In this document: positions 1-6,674 of the stretch, one piece after another | Numbering within the stretch: position 1 is the first letter of the stretch | How the letters are laid out: the number at the start of each line of letters is the position of its first letter | Assembly: GCA_002298075.1 (NCBI GenBank) | Contig: DBLW01000180.1 | Location: forward strand, 1-11,138 | Reading direction: 5' to 3' | Origin: Bacteroidales bacterium UBA714 | GTDB lineage: Bacteria; Bacteroidota; Bacteroidia; Bacteroidales; UBA932 | Length of the DNA stretch: 11,138 nucleotides | Made by a program: the position numbers and the translations under genes | The notes under the pieces: model-generated | What the model was told of the DNA's origin: nothing | The model's database searches: none | Seen by the model: only the letters and a program-made list of their open reading frames with translations

Positions 1-708
1 TGCCGTTCCGCTGCATGATGCCGCATCGTAGTTGTCCAGTCCGAGTGCTTCGGCCCAGGTGCTTTTCTGCCAGCCGTTCATGTCCTTGGGACATTTGGTC
101 ACGATGATTATGTCTGCGGCGTCAATTCTTTCCGGCAGGTCGCGCAATCTTCCGACAGGTATGAGATGGTCATTGAAGACTGGCCTGCCGCAGTCAATCA
201 GCACGATTGAGACTCCTGCTTTTATAGCCCTGTGCTGGAATGCGTCATCAAGAATTATGAGGTCCGCCTTTGCCATCTCCTTGTCACGGCATTTGCGGGC
301 TTTCTTGGAGGTCTTGAGCTTTTCGGGGTGCGTCAGAAATTCACATCCCTCTTTTCTTGACTTGTCAACAGCTACAGTGACATCCGGGAACTTTTTCTTT
401 ATCTGAAGCGGCTCGTCTCCGTAGTCCGTTGCGGTTCCGTTTGATATGACCTGCTGGAAGCCCCTGGTCTTTCTCTTGTAGCCCCTTGACAGCACGGCTA
501 TGTTCATGCCGCGCAGCTCATCGTCGTTGAGAAGTGTCCTGAGCAGCATTTCCGTGTGCGGGGTCTTGCCTGTGCCGCCGACGGTCACGTTGCCTACGCA
601 GATGGAAGGCACGTCAGGTGTGTAAGTCTTGCGGATTCCGCAGTCGTACAGCAAGTGACGTATCTTGAGCACGAGCCAGTATGGAAAGAGCAGTATTTTG
701 TCTGTCAT
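1..708 (-). CDS. lpxK: Tetraacyldisaccharide 4'-kinase (LpxK), 3' part cut off by window edge
   Basis: LpxK phosphorylates the 4' position of the lipid A disaccharide (tetraacyldisaccharide 1-phosphate) at the inner face of the cytoplasmic membrane, the sixth step of the Raetz pathway. Reading leftwards from the ATG at 708-706 gives 236 open codons to the window edge. Visible marks are a hydrophobic N-terminal stretch (about residues 5-20), a P-loop GGTGKTP at 44-50 preceded by CVGNVTV, SRGYKRK at 74-80, GDEP at 97-100, and LDDAFQHR at 153-160, the acidic and QHR motif of the family. The family usually has about 330-370 residues, so roughly the last third lies outside. No in-frame ATG lies just upstream, and an A-rich leader precedes this start. 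A promoter match lies just upstream, but readthrough from dusB is also possible. The family assignment is secure. Confidence 0.95.
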   Translation of the reverse strand, partial: MTDKILLFPYWLVLKIRHLLYDCGIRKTYTPDVPSICVGNVTVGGTGKTPHTEMLLRTLLNDDELRGMNIAVLSRGYKRKTRGFQQVISNGTATDYGDEPLQIKKKFPDVTVAVDKSRKEGCEFLTHPEKLKTSKKARKCRDKEMAKADLIILDDAFQHRAIKAGVSIVLIDCGRPVFNDHLIPVGRLRDLPERIDAADIIIVTKCPKDMNGWQKSTWAEALGLDNYDAASCSGTA

Positions 709-735
709 AATTCTTTCATTCTGAAAAAGAGGGTG

Positions 736-769
736 CAAAATTACTCAAAAAATTGTCAGCCATGCCAAA
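736..769 (-). promoter_or_regulatory. Predicted Bacteroidetes-type promoter for lpxK
   Basis: On the minus strand a perfect TAnnTTTG -7 box (TAATTTTG, 743-736) is preceded by TTTG (769-766). The TTG-to-box spacing of 22 bp is slightly longer than the usual 19-21. The implied transcription start near 730 leaves a leader of about 20 nt before the lpxK ATG. The match is to the known Bacteroides primary sigma consensus; that it is active is inference. Confidence 0.5.
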
Positions 770-811
770 TTTTAAGATAAACAGGGGTCTGGCATCAAAG
801 TCCGGGTGCTG

Positions 812-1846
812 TCAAAGCCCATATACATTTGCGGCTTCGGGAGCATCTTCACCTCCCCAGCGTTCCGCAATGCCGTCAAGTGTGCTGAACAGTTCCTGCG
901 GGTCGTTGAGGGTGACGAGCCTGAGCCTTGTCTCCTTGAAGTCCGGAAGTCCTTTGAAATAGCATGACAGATGGCGGCGCATCTCGAGTATGCCGACACG
1001 CTCCCCTTTAATTTCCAGCGATTTTGCCAGATGCCTCTTGGCAAGGCTGACCCGGTCTCTGACGCTCATCTGCGGAAGCTGCTCCCCCGTGTCAAGATAA
1101 TGCCTTATTTCCTTGAATATCCACGGATGCCCGTAGGTCGCGCGCCCTATCATTATTCCGTCAACGCCATAGCGGTCGAATGCGTCTTTGGCCTTTTGCG
1201 GAGAGGTAATGTCACCATTGCCTATTATAGGTATGTGCATGCGGGGATTTTCCTTTACTTTTCCTATCAGTGTCCAGTCGGCTTCACCTGTGTACATCTG
1301 GCATCTGGTGCGCCCGTGTACGGTCAGTGCCCGGATGCCAGCATCTTGCAGCCTTTCAGCCAGTTCCACGATTATTTTTGAGTCTTCATCCCATCCCAGG
1401 CGGGTCTTGACCGTGACGGGCAGCTTTACGGCATCTACGACGCGGCGTGTGATTTCCACCATCTTGTCCGGTTCGCGCATCATCCCGGATCCGGCTCCGC
1501 GGCGTGCGATTTTGTTGACCGGGCAGCCGAAGTTTATGTCCACCAGGTCTGCTCCGTGTCCTCCGGCAATTTCAGCCGCCTTTTCCGCCATTACCGCCGC
1601 GTCAACCATCGCTTCCGGGATATTCCCGTATATCTGGATTCCTATGGGAGTTTCATAGTCATACGTCACGAGTTTTTCGAGAGACTTTCTCGCGTCGCGT
1701 ATAAGGCCGTCTGAGGAAATGAATTCCGTGTACATCATGTCAGCTCCGAATTCTTTGCATATGAATCTGAATGATGCGTCTGTGACGTCTTCCATCGGCG
1801 CCAGCAGCAGAGGCCTGTCTCCCAAATCTATATTTCCTATTTTCAT
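812..1846 (-). CDS. dusB: tRNA-dihydrouridine synthase, DusB-like
   Basis: This is an FMN-dependent enzyme that reduces specific uridines to dihydrouridine in the D-loop of tRNA, using NAD(P)H, in the cytoplasm. The 344-residue protein carries the whole Dus signature: LAPMEDVTDASFR at 15-27 (FMN barrel start), DINFGCPVNK at 103-112 with the proton-donor cysteine C108, TVKTRLGWD at 145-153, HGRTR at 177-181, IGNGDI at 208-213 and GRATYGHPWIF at 234-244 (phosphate binding). The C-terminal helical domain follows, with a basic stretch RRHLSCYFKG near 290-299. Length is close to family norm. The start at 1846 puts the conserved LAPM motif at the expected distance. It is divergent from pfkA with 188 bp between, and lies 103 bp upstream of lpxK on the same strand. 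DusB rather than DusA or DusC is my best reading, since most Bacteroidota carry a DusB-type enzyme; the exact target uridine cannot be told from sequence. Confidence 0.93.
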   Translation of the reverse strand: MKIGNIDLGDRPLLLAPMEDVTDASFRFICKEFGADMMYTEFISSDGLIRDARKSLEKLVTYDYETPIGIQIYGNIPEAMVDAAVMAEKAAEIAGGHGADLVDINFGCPVNKIARRGAGSGMMREPDKMVEITRRVVDAVKLPVTVKTRLGWDEDSKIIVELAERLQDAGIRALTVHGRTRCQMYTGEADWTLIGKVKENPRMHIPIIGNGDITSPQKAKDAFDRYGVDGIMIGRATYGHPWIFKEIRHYLDTGEQLPQMSVRDRVSLAKRHLAKSLEIKGERVGILEMRRHLSCYFKGLPDFKETRLRLVTLNDPQELFSTLDGIAERWGGEDAPEAANVYGL

Positions 1847-1880
1847 GTCGTATTGTCTTTATCTGTATCCGTGCGGGCGG

Positions 1881-1888
1881 CAAAAATA
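1881..1888 (-). promoter_or_regulatory. Possible -7 box for dusB
   Basis: The minus strand reads TATTTTTG, a match to TAnnTTTG, about 35 nt before the dusB ATG. No CAA/CAAA (-33 on the minus strand) lies at the right distance, so only half of the promoter consensus is present, and the site is in an A-rich tract where chance matches are easy. It would place the dusB start point back to back with the pfkA promoter. Confidence 0.3.
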
Positions 1889-1905
1889 CAAAAACCTCTT
1901 CAGAA

Positions 1906-1937
1906 TTTGTGTTCTCATTTCCAATTTTGTAGCTTTG
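1906..1937 (+). promoter_or_regulatory. Predicted promoter of pfkA
   Basis: TTTG at 1906-1909 and TAGCTTTG at 1930-1937 match the Bacteroidetes -33 and -7 elements with a 20-bp spacer. Transcription would start near 1943, giving a 5' UTR of about 90 nt, long enough to hold the two dyads noted at 1956-1984. Confidence 0.65.
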
Positions 1938-1955
1938 TGCCGTTTTAGCTCTCCT

Positions 1956-1984
1956 GAATGCGGCCATTCGGAACAGGACGTTCC
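1956..1984 (+). promoter_or_regulatory. Two abutting short dyads in the pfkA 5' UTR
   Basis: GAATG-CGGC-CATTC (1956-1969) is followed without a gap by GGAAC-AGGAC-GTTCC (1970-1984). Each is a perfect 5-bp inverted repeat with a 4- or 5-nt centre. They lie about 13 to 42 nt after the predicted transcription start, so they could be RNA hairpins or DNA operator half sites. Five-base inverted repeats alone are common by chance; it is the adjacency and position that make them worth listing. Confidence 0.35.
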
Positions 1985-2034
1985 TTAATCGCTGCGCAGA
2001 GGGGAATTGTTTGGATTATAGTAAATTACAATAA

Positions 2035-3027
2035 ATGTACATGGCAAGAATTTCGACAATCGGTGTGCTTACCTCAGGTGGTGATGCTCCGGGAATGAAT
2101 GCGGCAATACGTGCCGTGACAAGGGCCGCCATATATAACGGCTGGAAAGTGAAAGGTATTTACCGCGGATATGAAGGCTTGATAAACAATGAGATAAAGG
2201 ATTTTACCTCGGAAAGCGTCAGCGGTACAATCAATCGCGGAGGCACTATCCTCAGGACTGCGAGGAGCAAGGACTTCATGGATGAGGCGGGAAGAGCCAA
2301 GGCATATGAGAACATCAAGGCAGCCGGTATAGATGCGCTTGTGGTGATAGGAGGCAACGGTTCGCTTGCCGGAGGACAGATTCTTGCAGCGGAATATGAT
2401 ATCCCTTGCGTGGGGCTTCCAGGCACTATCGACAATGACCTTTACGGGACCGACACGACCATAGGGTACGATACGGCATTGAATACTATCATGGACTGCG
2501 TTGACAAGATACGTGATACGGCCAATTCGCATAACCGCATTTTCTTTGTCGAGGTAATGGGACGTGATGCCGGCTTCCTCGCACAGAATGCCGCCATTGC
2601 GACCGGAGCTGAAGCCGCGATTATTCCTGAGGACAAGACGGATGTCGACCAGCTTGCCTCTTTCATCGGAAGGGGAGTGCGCAAGAGCAAGAACAGTTCC
2701 ATTGTGCTTGTGTCCGAGAGCAAGAAGGACGGTACTGGCGGTGCCAGGTATTATGCCGACCGTCTCGTGCATGAATATCCTGAGTTCGAGGCGCGCGTGA
2801 CTATCCTCGGCCATCTTCAGCGTGGAGGTGTCCCGACTGCCCAGGACCGCATTCTCGCAAGCCGCCTGGGAGTAGCCGCAATCGAGGCTCTCAAGGACGG
2901 CCAGCGCAACATCATGATTGGTGTGAAGGATGACCAGATTGTATATGTGCCTTTCAACAAAGCCATCAGAATCGACAAGCCTATAGACCGTGAACTGATT
3001 AATGTTCTGAATGTACTGTCAATCTGA
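2035..3027 (+). CDS. pfkA: 6-phosphofructokinase, ATP-dependent type
   Basis: This enzyme converts fructose 6-phosphate and ATP to fructose 1,6-bisphosphate, the committing step of glycolysis, in the cytosol as a tetramer. The 330 residues match the short bacterial group A family (about 320). Visible motifs: TSGGDAPGMNAAIR at 13-26 (nucleotide loop), GGNGS at 106-110, PGTIDNDLYGTD at 129-140 with the catalytic aspartate at D133, MGRDAG at 175-180 and GHLQRGG at 259-265. G109 corresponds to E. coli G104; an aspartate there marks pyrophosphate-using enzymes, so ATP use is expected. The residue before it is N108 where E. coli has the Mg-binding D103. Two in-frame starts, codons 1 and 3, are possible; the second gives 328 residues and a more typical N-terminus. 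It has its own promoter upstream and is followed by a hairpin; no operon partner is evident. Confidence 0.96.
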   Translation: MYMARISTIGVLTSGGDAPGMNAAIRAVTRAAIYNGWKVKGIYRGYEGLINNEIKDFTSESVSGTINRGGTILRTARSKDFMDEAGRAKAYENIKAAGIDALVVIGGNGSLAGGQILAAEYDIPCVGLPGTIDNDLYGTDTTIGYDTALNTIMDCVDKIRDTANSHNRIFFVEVMGRDAGFLAQNAAIATGAEAAIIPEDKTDVDQLASFIGRGVRKSKNSSIVLVSESKKDGTGGARYYADRLVHEYPEFEARVTILGHLQRGGVPTAQDRILASRLGVAAIEALKDGQRNIMIGVKDDQIVYVPFNKAIRIDKPIDRELINVLNVLSI

Positions 3028-3049
3028 GACGGTTGTTCCAATATTTAGT

Positions 3050-3097
3050 AGCTGCTCCTGCCCTGGAATTCAAGTGGTTAGGGGCAGCTGTCGTTTT
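3050..3097 (+). terminator. Possible terminator after pfkA
   Basis: AGCTGCTCC (3050-3058) pairs with GGGGCAGCT (3081-3089) in nine pairs with one G-U, around a 22-nt loop. The following bases contain only a TTTT run five bases later (3094-3097), so the U-tail is weak. An alternative inner pairing, TGCCCT with AGGGGCA and one bulge, competes. It is plausible as the pfkA 3' end because it starts 23 bp after the stop codon and a new promoter follows. Confidence 0.45.
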
Positions 3098-3146
3098 GCG
3101 GTAGACAGGGGATGAGGGCACCGGCATCATTGGGTGCAGGACAATT

Positions 3147-3175
3147 TGCAACAGAAATGCGCCGATTCGGTTGCA
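3147..3175 (+). promoter_or_regulatory. Inverted repeat overlapping the -33 box of the lipoprotein promoter
   Basis: TGCAAC (3147-3152) and GTTGCA (3170-3175) form a perfect dyad with 17 bases between. The right arm contains the TTG taken as the -33 element. Half sites 23 bp apart lie about two helical turns apart, the geometry of many dimeric repressor operators. No regulator gene is in the window, so a role as operator is inference. Confidence 0.3.
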
Positions 3176-3200
3176 TTTTTCCGTATTATGATTAATTTTG
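3171..3200 (+). promoter_or_regulatory. Predicted promoter of the lipoprotein pair
   Basis: TTG at 3171-3173 and TAATTTTG at 3193-3200 fit the Bacteroidetes promoter consensus with a 19-bp spacer. Transcription would begin near 3206, leaving a leader of about 24 nt before the ATG at 3230. It is the only good promoter match seen in front of either lipoprotein gene. Confidence 0.65.
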
Positions 3201-3229
3201 TGTCGATTTTTTAATAACACTTATTCATC

Positions 3230-4537
3230 ATGAAAATATCATCAAAATTTTTAGCTCTTCTTCTTGGAGGAGCAGTGCTCGTGGCTGGCTGCGAGGAAAA
3301 GAATACCGGAAACGGCAAAAACGAAGGAAACAACGGGGAGCAGGCCGTGCTTTTCCTTGACGGTTCTGCTTCTGAAACAATAGAGATTGGCGGGGAATCC
3401 CAGACAAAGACATTGCAGGTTGCTTTGTCAAAGGCTCTCGAGGAAAACTGCGGTTTCACTCTTGAAGTCGATGAGTCGCTCTTGGGAGGACGCACTCTGC
3501 TTCCGGCAAATCTGTATAGCCTTGAAGGTGCGGACAAAATAACTGCCGGCGCCACAAGTGCGGAAAAGACTCTTACGGTAAAGACACATATTGTATCGGA
3601 AGATACTGAATATGCGCTTCCGCTCAAGCTTGCCAAGGCTGGTGAGGGTGATTTTGTGGTAGATGAGGACAAGGCTTCGTATGTCCTTGTGGTGAAATAT
3701 GCCAAATATGAAGCTCCGGATGTTACGGACGGATTGGCAATGTTCTCGGGAAGAAGCGGCCTTGTCAACAACGCATTCAATCAGGAACTGAGGGACTTCA
3801 CTTTTGAAATCCGTTTCCAGATCGAGAATTTCGGCAGGAATTATGCTGGTGACCAGACTGTCGGCCGCAACCGCGACGTTTTCTATTTCGGCGGACATGT
3901 CATAGCACGTTTTGAGGACCCTAACAACAGCAACACTCCTGGGCTTACGCAGCATTCTCAGGTGCAGTTCCAGGGTGGCGGGGATCAGCCTAACTGCTTT
4001 AACCCGGCATACCGTGCAGAGTATTCTTTCGAGGCGGAAAAATGGCAGCATCTTGCCATAACGCATAATTCAGAGGACGGTCAGATTTACATGTATATGA
4101 ACGGTCAGAGAATAGAGATGGAGCAGAATCCTGGCTGGTTCAAGGACAAGTTCGGGGCGGATAATCTCGATAATTATAATTTCCAAAAGCTTTCTATTAT
4201 GGGTGGCGCTTTCGCTATGGAAGGAAATGTTGAGCATCAGCTTAAGGCTTTTGATTATTGGGGAGACTGCAAGGTGCTTTGCTCTGAGGCGCGCATATGG
4301 TCTGTTGCCAGAAACGGGCAGGAAATTGCAGATAACCTCGGGAAATCTGTTGACCCTAACTCAGAAGGCCTCGTGGGCTATTGGAACATGACAAGGCATT
4401 CTGCCGTTGAATCTGACGGCAAGACGATATTCCGTGACCTTACCGGCAACGGACATGATCTGGAGACGACCCAGGCAATCACATGGATTGACAATGCTTC
4501 TGCATTTGTCGAGGCGACTCCTTGGCCGGCAAACTGA
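3230..4537 (+). CDS. DUF1735 and LamG domain lipoprotein
   Basis: A predicted envelope lipoprotein of 435 residues. The N-terminus has a short basic part, a hydrophobic core and a lipobox VAGC with lipidated cysteine C21. The residues right after it are EEK, an acidic pattern like the lipoprotein export signal that sends Bacteroidota lipoproteins to the cell surface. Residues about 38-158 look like the DUF1735 (BT_3987-like N-terminal) beta-sandwich, including LPANLYSLEG and the closing YVLVVKYA. Residues about 165-430 look like a concanavalin A-like LamG domain: FTFEIRFQ near 190-197, a ligand-facing region rich in aromatics, KWQHLAITHN at 271-280, IYMYMNGQRI at 286-295, ARIWSVARNGQEI at 354-366 and LVGYWNM at 381-387. 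Both domain calls are from pattern memory. Such proteins usually bind glycans and often sit in SusC/SusD loci, but none is adjacent here. No catalytic residues are evident. Substrate unknown. Confidence 0.85.
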   Translation: MKISSKFLALLLGGAVLVAGCEEKNTGNGKNEGNNGEQAVLFLDGSASETIEIGGESQTKTLQVALSKALEENCGFTLEVDESLLGGRTLLPANLYSLEGADKITAGATSAEKTLTVKTHIVSEDTEYALPLKLAKAGEGDFVVDEDKASYVLVVKYAKYEAPDVTDGLAMFSGRSGLVNNAFNQELRDFTFEIRFQIENFGRNYAGDQTVGRNRDVFYFGGHVIARFEDPNNSNTPGLTQHSQVQFQGGGDQPNCFNPAYRAEYSFEAEKWQHLAITHNSEDGQIYMYMNGQRIEMEQNPGWFKDKFGADNLDNYNFQKLSIMGGAFAMEGNVEHQLKAFDYWGDCKVLCSEARIWSVARNGQEIADNLGKSVDPNSEGLVGYWNMTRHSAVESDGKTIFRDLTGNGHDLETTQAITWIDNASAFVEATPWPAN

Positions 4538-4538
4538 T

Positions 4539-4559
4539 AAACGGCAGTTATTACCGTTT
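4539..4559 (+). promoter_or_regulatory. Short hairpin just after the LamG lipoprotein gene
   Basis: AAACGG (4539-4544) pairs with CCGTTT (4554-4559) around a 9-nt loop, two bases after the stop codon. No T-run follows immediately. It precedes the stronger terminator hairpin at 4578-4608 and may be part of the same 3' end or attenuator structure. Confidence 0.35.
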
Positions 4560-4577
4560 GGAAATTTATTTGTTTTT

Positions 4578-4608
4578 GGCGGGATACTTAATGTGTTCCG
4601 CCTTTTTT
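4578..4608 (+). terminator. Intrinsic terminator between the two lipoprotein genes
   Basis: A 10-bp stem (4578-4587 with 4593-4602, two G-U pairs, core GGCGG/CCGCC) closes a 5-nt loop TTAAT and is followed by six Ts (4603-4608). This is a classic intrinsic terminator. It ends only 11 bases before the ATG of the CotH-kinase gene, so it either limits or conditionally controls transcription into that gene. Confidence 0.8.
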
Positions 4609-4619
4609 GACCACATATT

Positions 4620-6410
4620 ATGACACGGAGATTTTTGTTTGCGGCGGTTTGTGCGGCTGCAATGCTGACGGGCTGCAAGCCTGAAGTCCTGCCCGGGACG
4701 GATGGTCCTGACGAAGTGAAGATTGATGACTCTGTTTTGAAGCTGGAGTCGTTTTCTTTCCTCAAGTCCGTAAATTCTTCACTTAAGGATGATGTGACGA
4801 CGGTGATTTCGCAGGTCTGCGTCGATGACGGTGCGGGTATTCCTTATTATGTGAACCCGAGGGCGCTTGTGGCCTCTTTTGATGTATTTGCCTGTGAGAG
4901 TGTCAGTGATGTTGAGGTAAGTGCAGGTGTGCAGGGGGGAGAAACATTCAAGACGCTTGCAAGCGGCAAGACGGCGGCGGACTATATGCGTCCCGTGACC
5001 ATAAGGCTGTCGGCGGTGATGGACGGCAAACCTATCTTCCGTGACTATTCGTTCAGATTCCATAATCTGAATACAGGCGTACCTGTGCTTTATTTGTTTA
5101 CGCCTGACGGCTCAGCGATTGCAAGCAAAGATGTATGGACTCAGGACTGCATCATTTATCTTGATGCCGTAGGGAAAGCCGATTCTGACGGGACTGCTTA
5201 CGAGGAGGATTATTATGGGGAGACTGACCAGCTCAAAGGGCGCGGAAACACGACATGGGGATGGAACAAGAAACCTTATGCCGTCAAGCTCGGCGAGAAG
5301 GCCGGGTGGCTCGGCATGCCTAAGCACAAGCGTTGGGCCTTGCTTGCCAACTCGATTGACAAGTCCTTGATCCGCAACCGTCTGGCCTTTGAAATCGGAG
5401 CAAGATGCGACGGGCTTGAGTGGACTCCGCGCAACCGTTTTGTGGAAGTCGTCATGAACGGGAAGCATCAAGGCTCTTATCTGCTGGTCGAACAGATAAA
5501 GACGGACAAGAACAGGGTGCCGGTGCCGAGCGGAAATGACGCCCTTGACCCTGCCAAGGGAGGCGGCCCGTCCGCAGATCCTTCACAGATGGGTTTCCTC
5601 ATGGAAATTGACAGGTATTGGGGCAGCATGTCGTTCGAGGCGTCCGAATTCTGGTGGCCTTCAAAGCGCTATAGCGGAAGCGGTACCACGACAAACTATA
5701 ACGCTGACATGGTGTCATGGGCAAGATGGCAGTCGTACAGGACAAATTATTATGACGGAAGGCTGAAGTTCAACTTCGGGCTGAAAGACCCTGATGACGG
5801 GGCGCTTTTCAATACGTCATCCTTGCAGTTCGGGTATATACGTGACTATGTCATTGAGACGGAGAAATCTGTACTGCAATATCCTCATGACCTGTCCAGG
5901 CTTGATGTGGATTCTTTCATAGACTATTGGCTTGTGTTTGAACTGGCTATGAATCAGGAACCGAACAATCCGGGAAGCTGCTACATGTACAAGAAGCCAG
6001 CTTATGATGGCGGGAAATTGTTTGCGGGTCCTATATGGGACTTTGACTATGGCACTTTCAATGTGGATTTCACTGACGGGGGACTTTATCCGAACAAAAG
6101 CAATAATTTCCTTAATCTCAATACATTGTGGTATGTCGGTCTTTTCGAGAATGCTTCGTTCCGCAATGCTGTCAAGGCACGCTGGTCGGCGTTGAAGCCT
6201 AATCTGGATATGGATGAGTTCATAGAGCAGAACAGAGCCTATATAAAGAAGACGGCGCAGCTGAATATTTCCCTGTGGCCGGACATGAATGACAGCGGGG
6301 ACCCTAACGGTGAGCGTTTCATGAGCACGGATGAGGCGATAAGCAGGGTCAAGAGCAATCTGAACAGGCGTATCTCCGACCTTGATCGCCTGATTTCTCA
6401 GATGCCGTAA
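4620..6410 (+). CDS. CotH-kinase family lipoprotein
   Basis: A 596-residue predicted lipoprotein: a basic start, a hydrophobic core and lipobox LTGC with C19. Residues about 35-150 look like a beta-rich, Ig-like N-terminal domain. From about 155 the CotH kinase domain runs to the C-terminus: LKGRGNTTW at 205-213 with KKPYAVKL at 217-224, LLANSIDKSLIRNRLA at 241-256, GSYLLVEQIK at 285-294, and IWDFDYGTF at 472-480, whose D474 and D476 match the acidic catalytic or metal-binding motif of the family. The stretch at about 302-425 looks like an insert. CotH of Bacillus phosphorylates spore coat proteins; homologues in non-sporing Bacteroidota are common and their targets are largely unknown. No good promoter lies between it and the LamG gene, so it is probably expressed by reading through the terminator upstream. 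That the LamG protein is a partner or substrate is only a guess from adjacency. Confidence 0.88.
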   Translation: MTRRFLFAAVCAAAMLTGCKPEVLPGTDGPDEVKIDDSVLKLESFSFLKSVNSSLKDDVTTVISQVCVDDGAGIPYYVNPRALVASFDVFACESVSDVEVSAGVQGGETFKTLASGKTAADYMRPVTIRLSAVMDGKPIFRDYSFRFHNLNTGVPVLYLFTPDGSAIASKDVWTQDCIIYLDAVGKADSDGTAYEEDYYGETDQLKGRGNTTWGWNKKPYAVKLGEKAGWLGMPKHKRWALLANSIDKSLIRNRLAFEIGARCDGLEWTPRNRFVEVVMNGKHQGSYLLVEQIKTDKNRVPVPSGNDALDPAKGGGPSADPSQMGFLMEIDRYWGSMSFEASEFWWPSKRYSGSGTTTNYNADMVSWARWQSYRTNYYDGRLKFNFGLKDPDDGALFNTSSLQFGYIRDYVIETEKSVLQYPHDLSRLDVDSFIDYWLVFELAMNQEPNNPGSCYMYKKPAYDGGKLFAGPIWDFDYGTFNVDFTDGGLYPNKSNNFLNLNTLWYVGLFENASFRNAVKARWSALKPNLDMDEFIEQNRAYIKKTAQLNISLWPDMNDSGDPNGERFMSTDEAISRVKSNLNRRISDLDRLISQMP

Positions 6411-6450
6411 TGTCGTGGCCTTGCTTGCTGTGACATTGGATATTCTTCTG

Positions 6451-6489
6451 GGGGGGCTGCCGCAAATGCCGGCAGTCCTCCTTTTGTTT
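6451..6489 (+). terminator. Intrinsic terminator after the CotH-kinase gene
   Basis: A 12-bp stem (6451-6462 with 6470-6481, inner six pairs CTGCCG/CGGCAG perfect, two G-U pairs further out) with a 7-nt loop is followed by TTTTGTTTG. It separates the lipoprotein pair from the ribosomal cluster. Between it and the rplM promoter (about 6490-6622) I see no gene and no clear signal beyond a small ATGAATTCAT palindrome. Confidence 0.8.
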
Positions 6490-6622
6490 GTTACGGTGAT
6501 TGTCGGGACAGCCGTGGCGGTATAACAGATTCGTCATGCAAATGAATTCATCCGGCATCCGTATTGAGTTGTCTCCATGCCGGGGAATAATTGCTGATGA
6601 TTTCCGGTAAAAACGGTAAAAT

Positions 6623-6653
6623 TTTGACAAACAAAAAATTATTCCTATCTTTG
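6623..6653 (+). promoter_or_regulatory. Strong predicted promoter of the rplM-rpsI-rpsB-tsf cluster
   Basis: TTTG at 6623-6626 and TATCTTTG at 6646-6653 are a near ideal match to the Bacteroidetes promoter with a 19-bp spacer, in an A/T-rich setting. The predicted transcription start is near 6658-6660, about 60 nt before the rplM ATG. Confidence 0.8.
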
Positions 6654-6657
6654 CGCC

Positions 6658-6674
6658 CCCTATGTGGTATAGGG
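6658..6674 (+). promoter_or_regulatory. Hairpin at the 5' end of the rplM mRNA, possible L13 leader
   Basis: CCCTAT (6658-6663) pairs perfectly with ATAGGG (6669-6674) around loop GTGGT. It lies at or next to the predicted transcription start, followed by about 43 nt of A/T-rich unstructured leader up to the ATG. L13 autoregulates its operon in E. coli, and ribosomal-protein leader RNAs are described in Bacteroidia; whether this belongs to a described L13 leader family was not tested. Confidence 0.45.

Noticed and set aside
774..795. Terminator for dusB in the dusB-lpxK gap
   Set aside because: Only a 5-bp TGCCA/TGGCA dyad (763-767 with 791-795 region) with a long loop and no U-run on the minus strand; readthrough into lpxK stays possible.
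2074..2814. Long minus-strand open frame opposite pfkA (246 codons)
   Set aside because: It lies wholly antisense to a clear phosphofructokinase gene, has no family resemblance and arises from the codon bias of the real gene.
3428..4066. Minus-strand open frames opposite the LamG lipoprotein gene (3211-3780 and 3428-4066)
   Set aside because: They are antisense shadows without recognisable domains; the plus strand has a signal peptide, lipobox and promoter.
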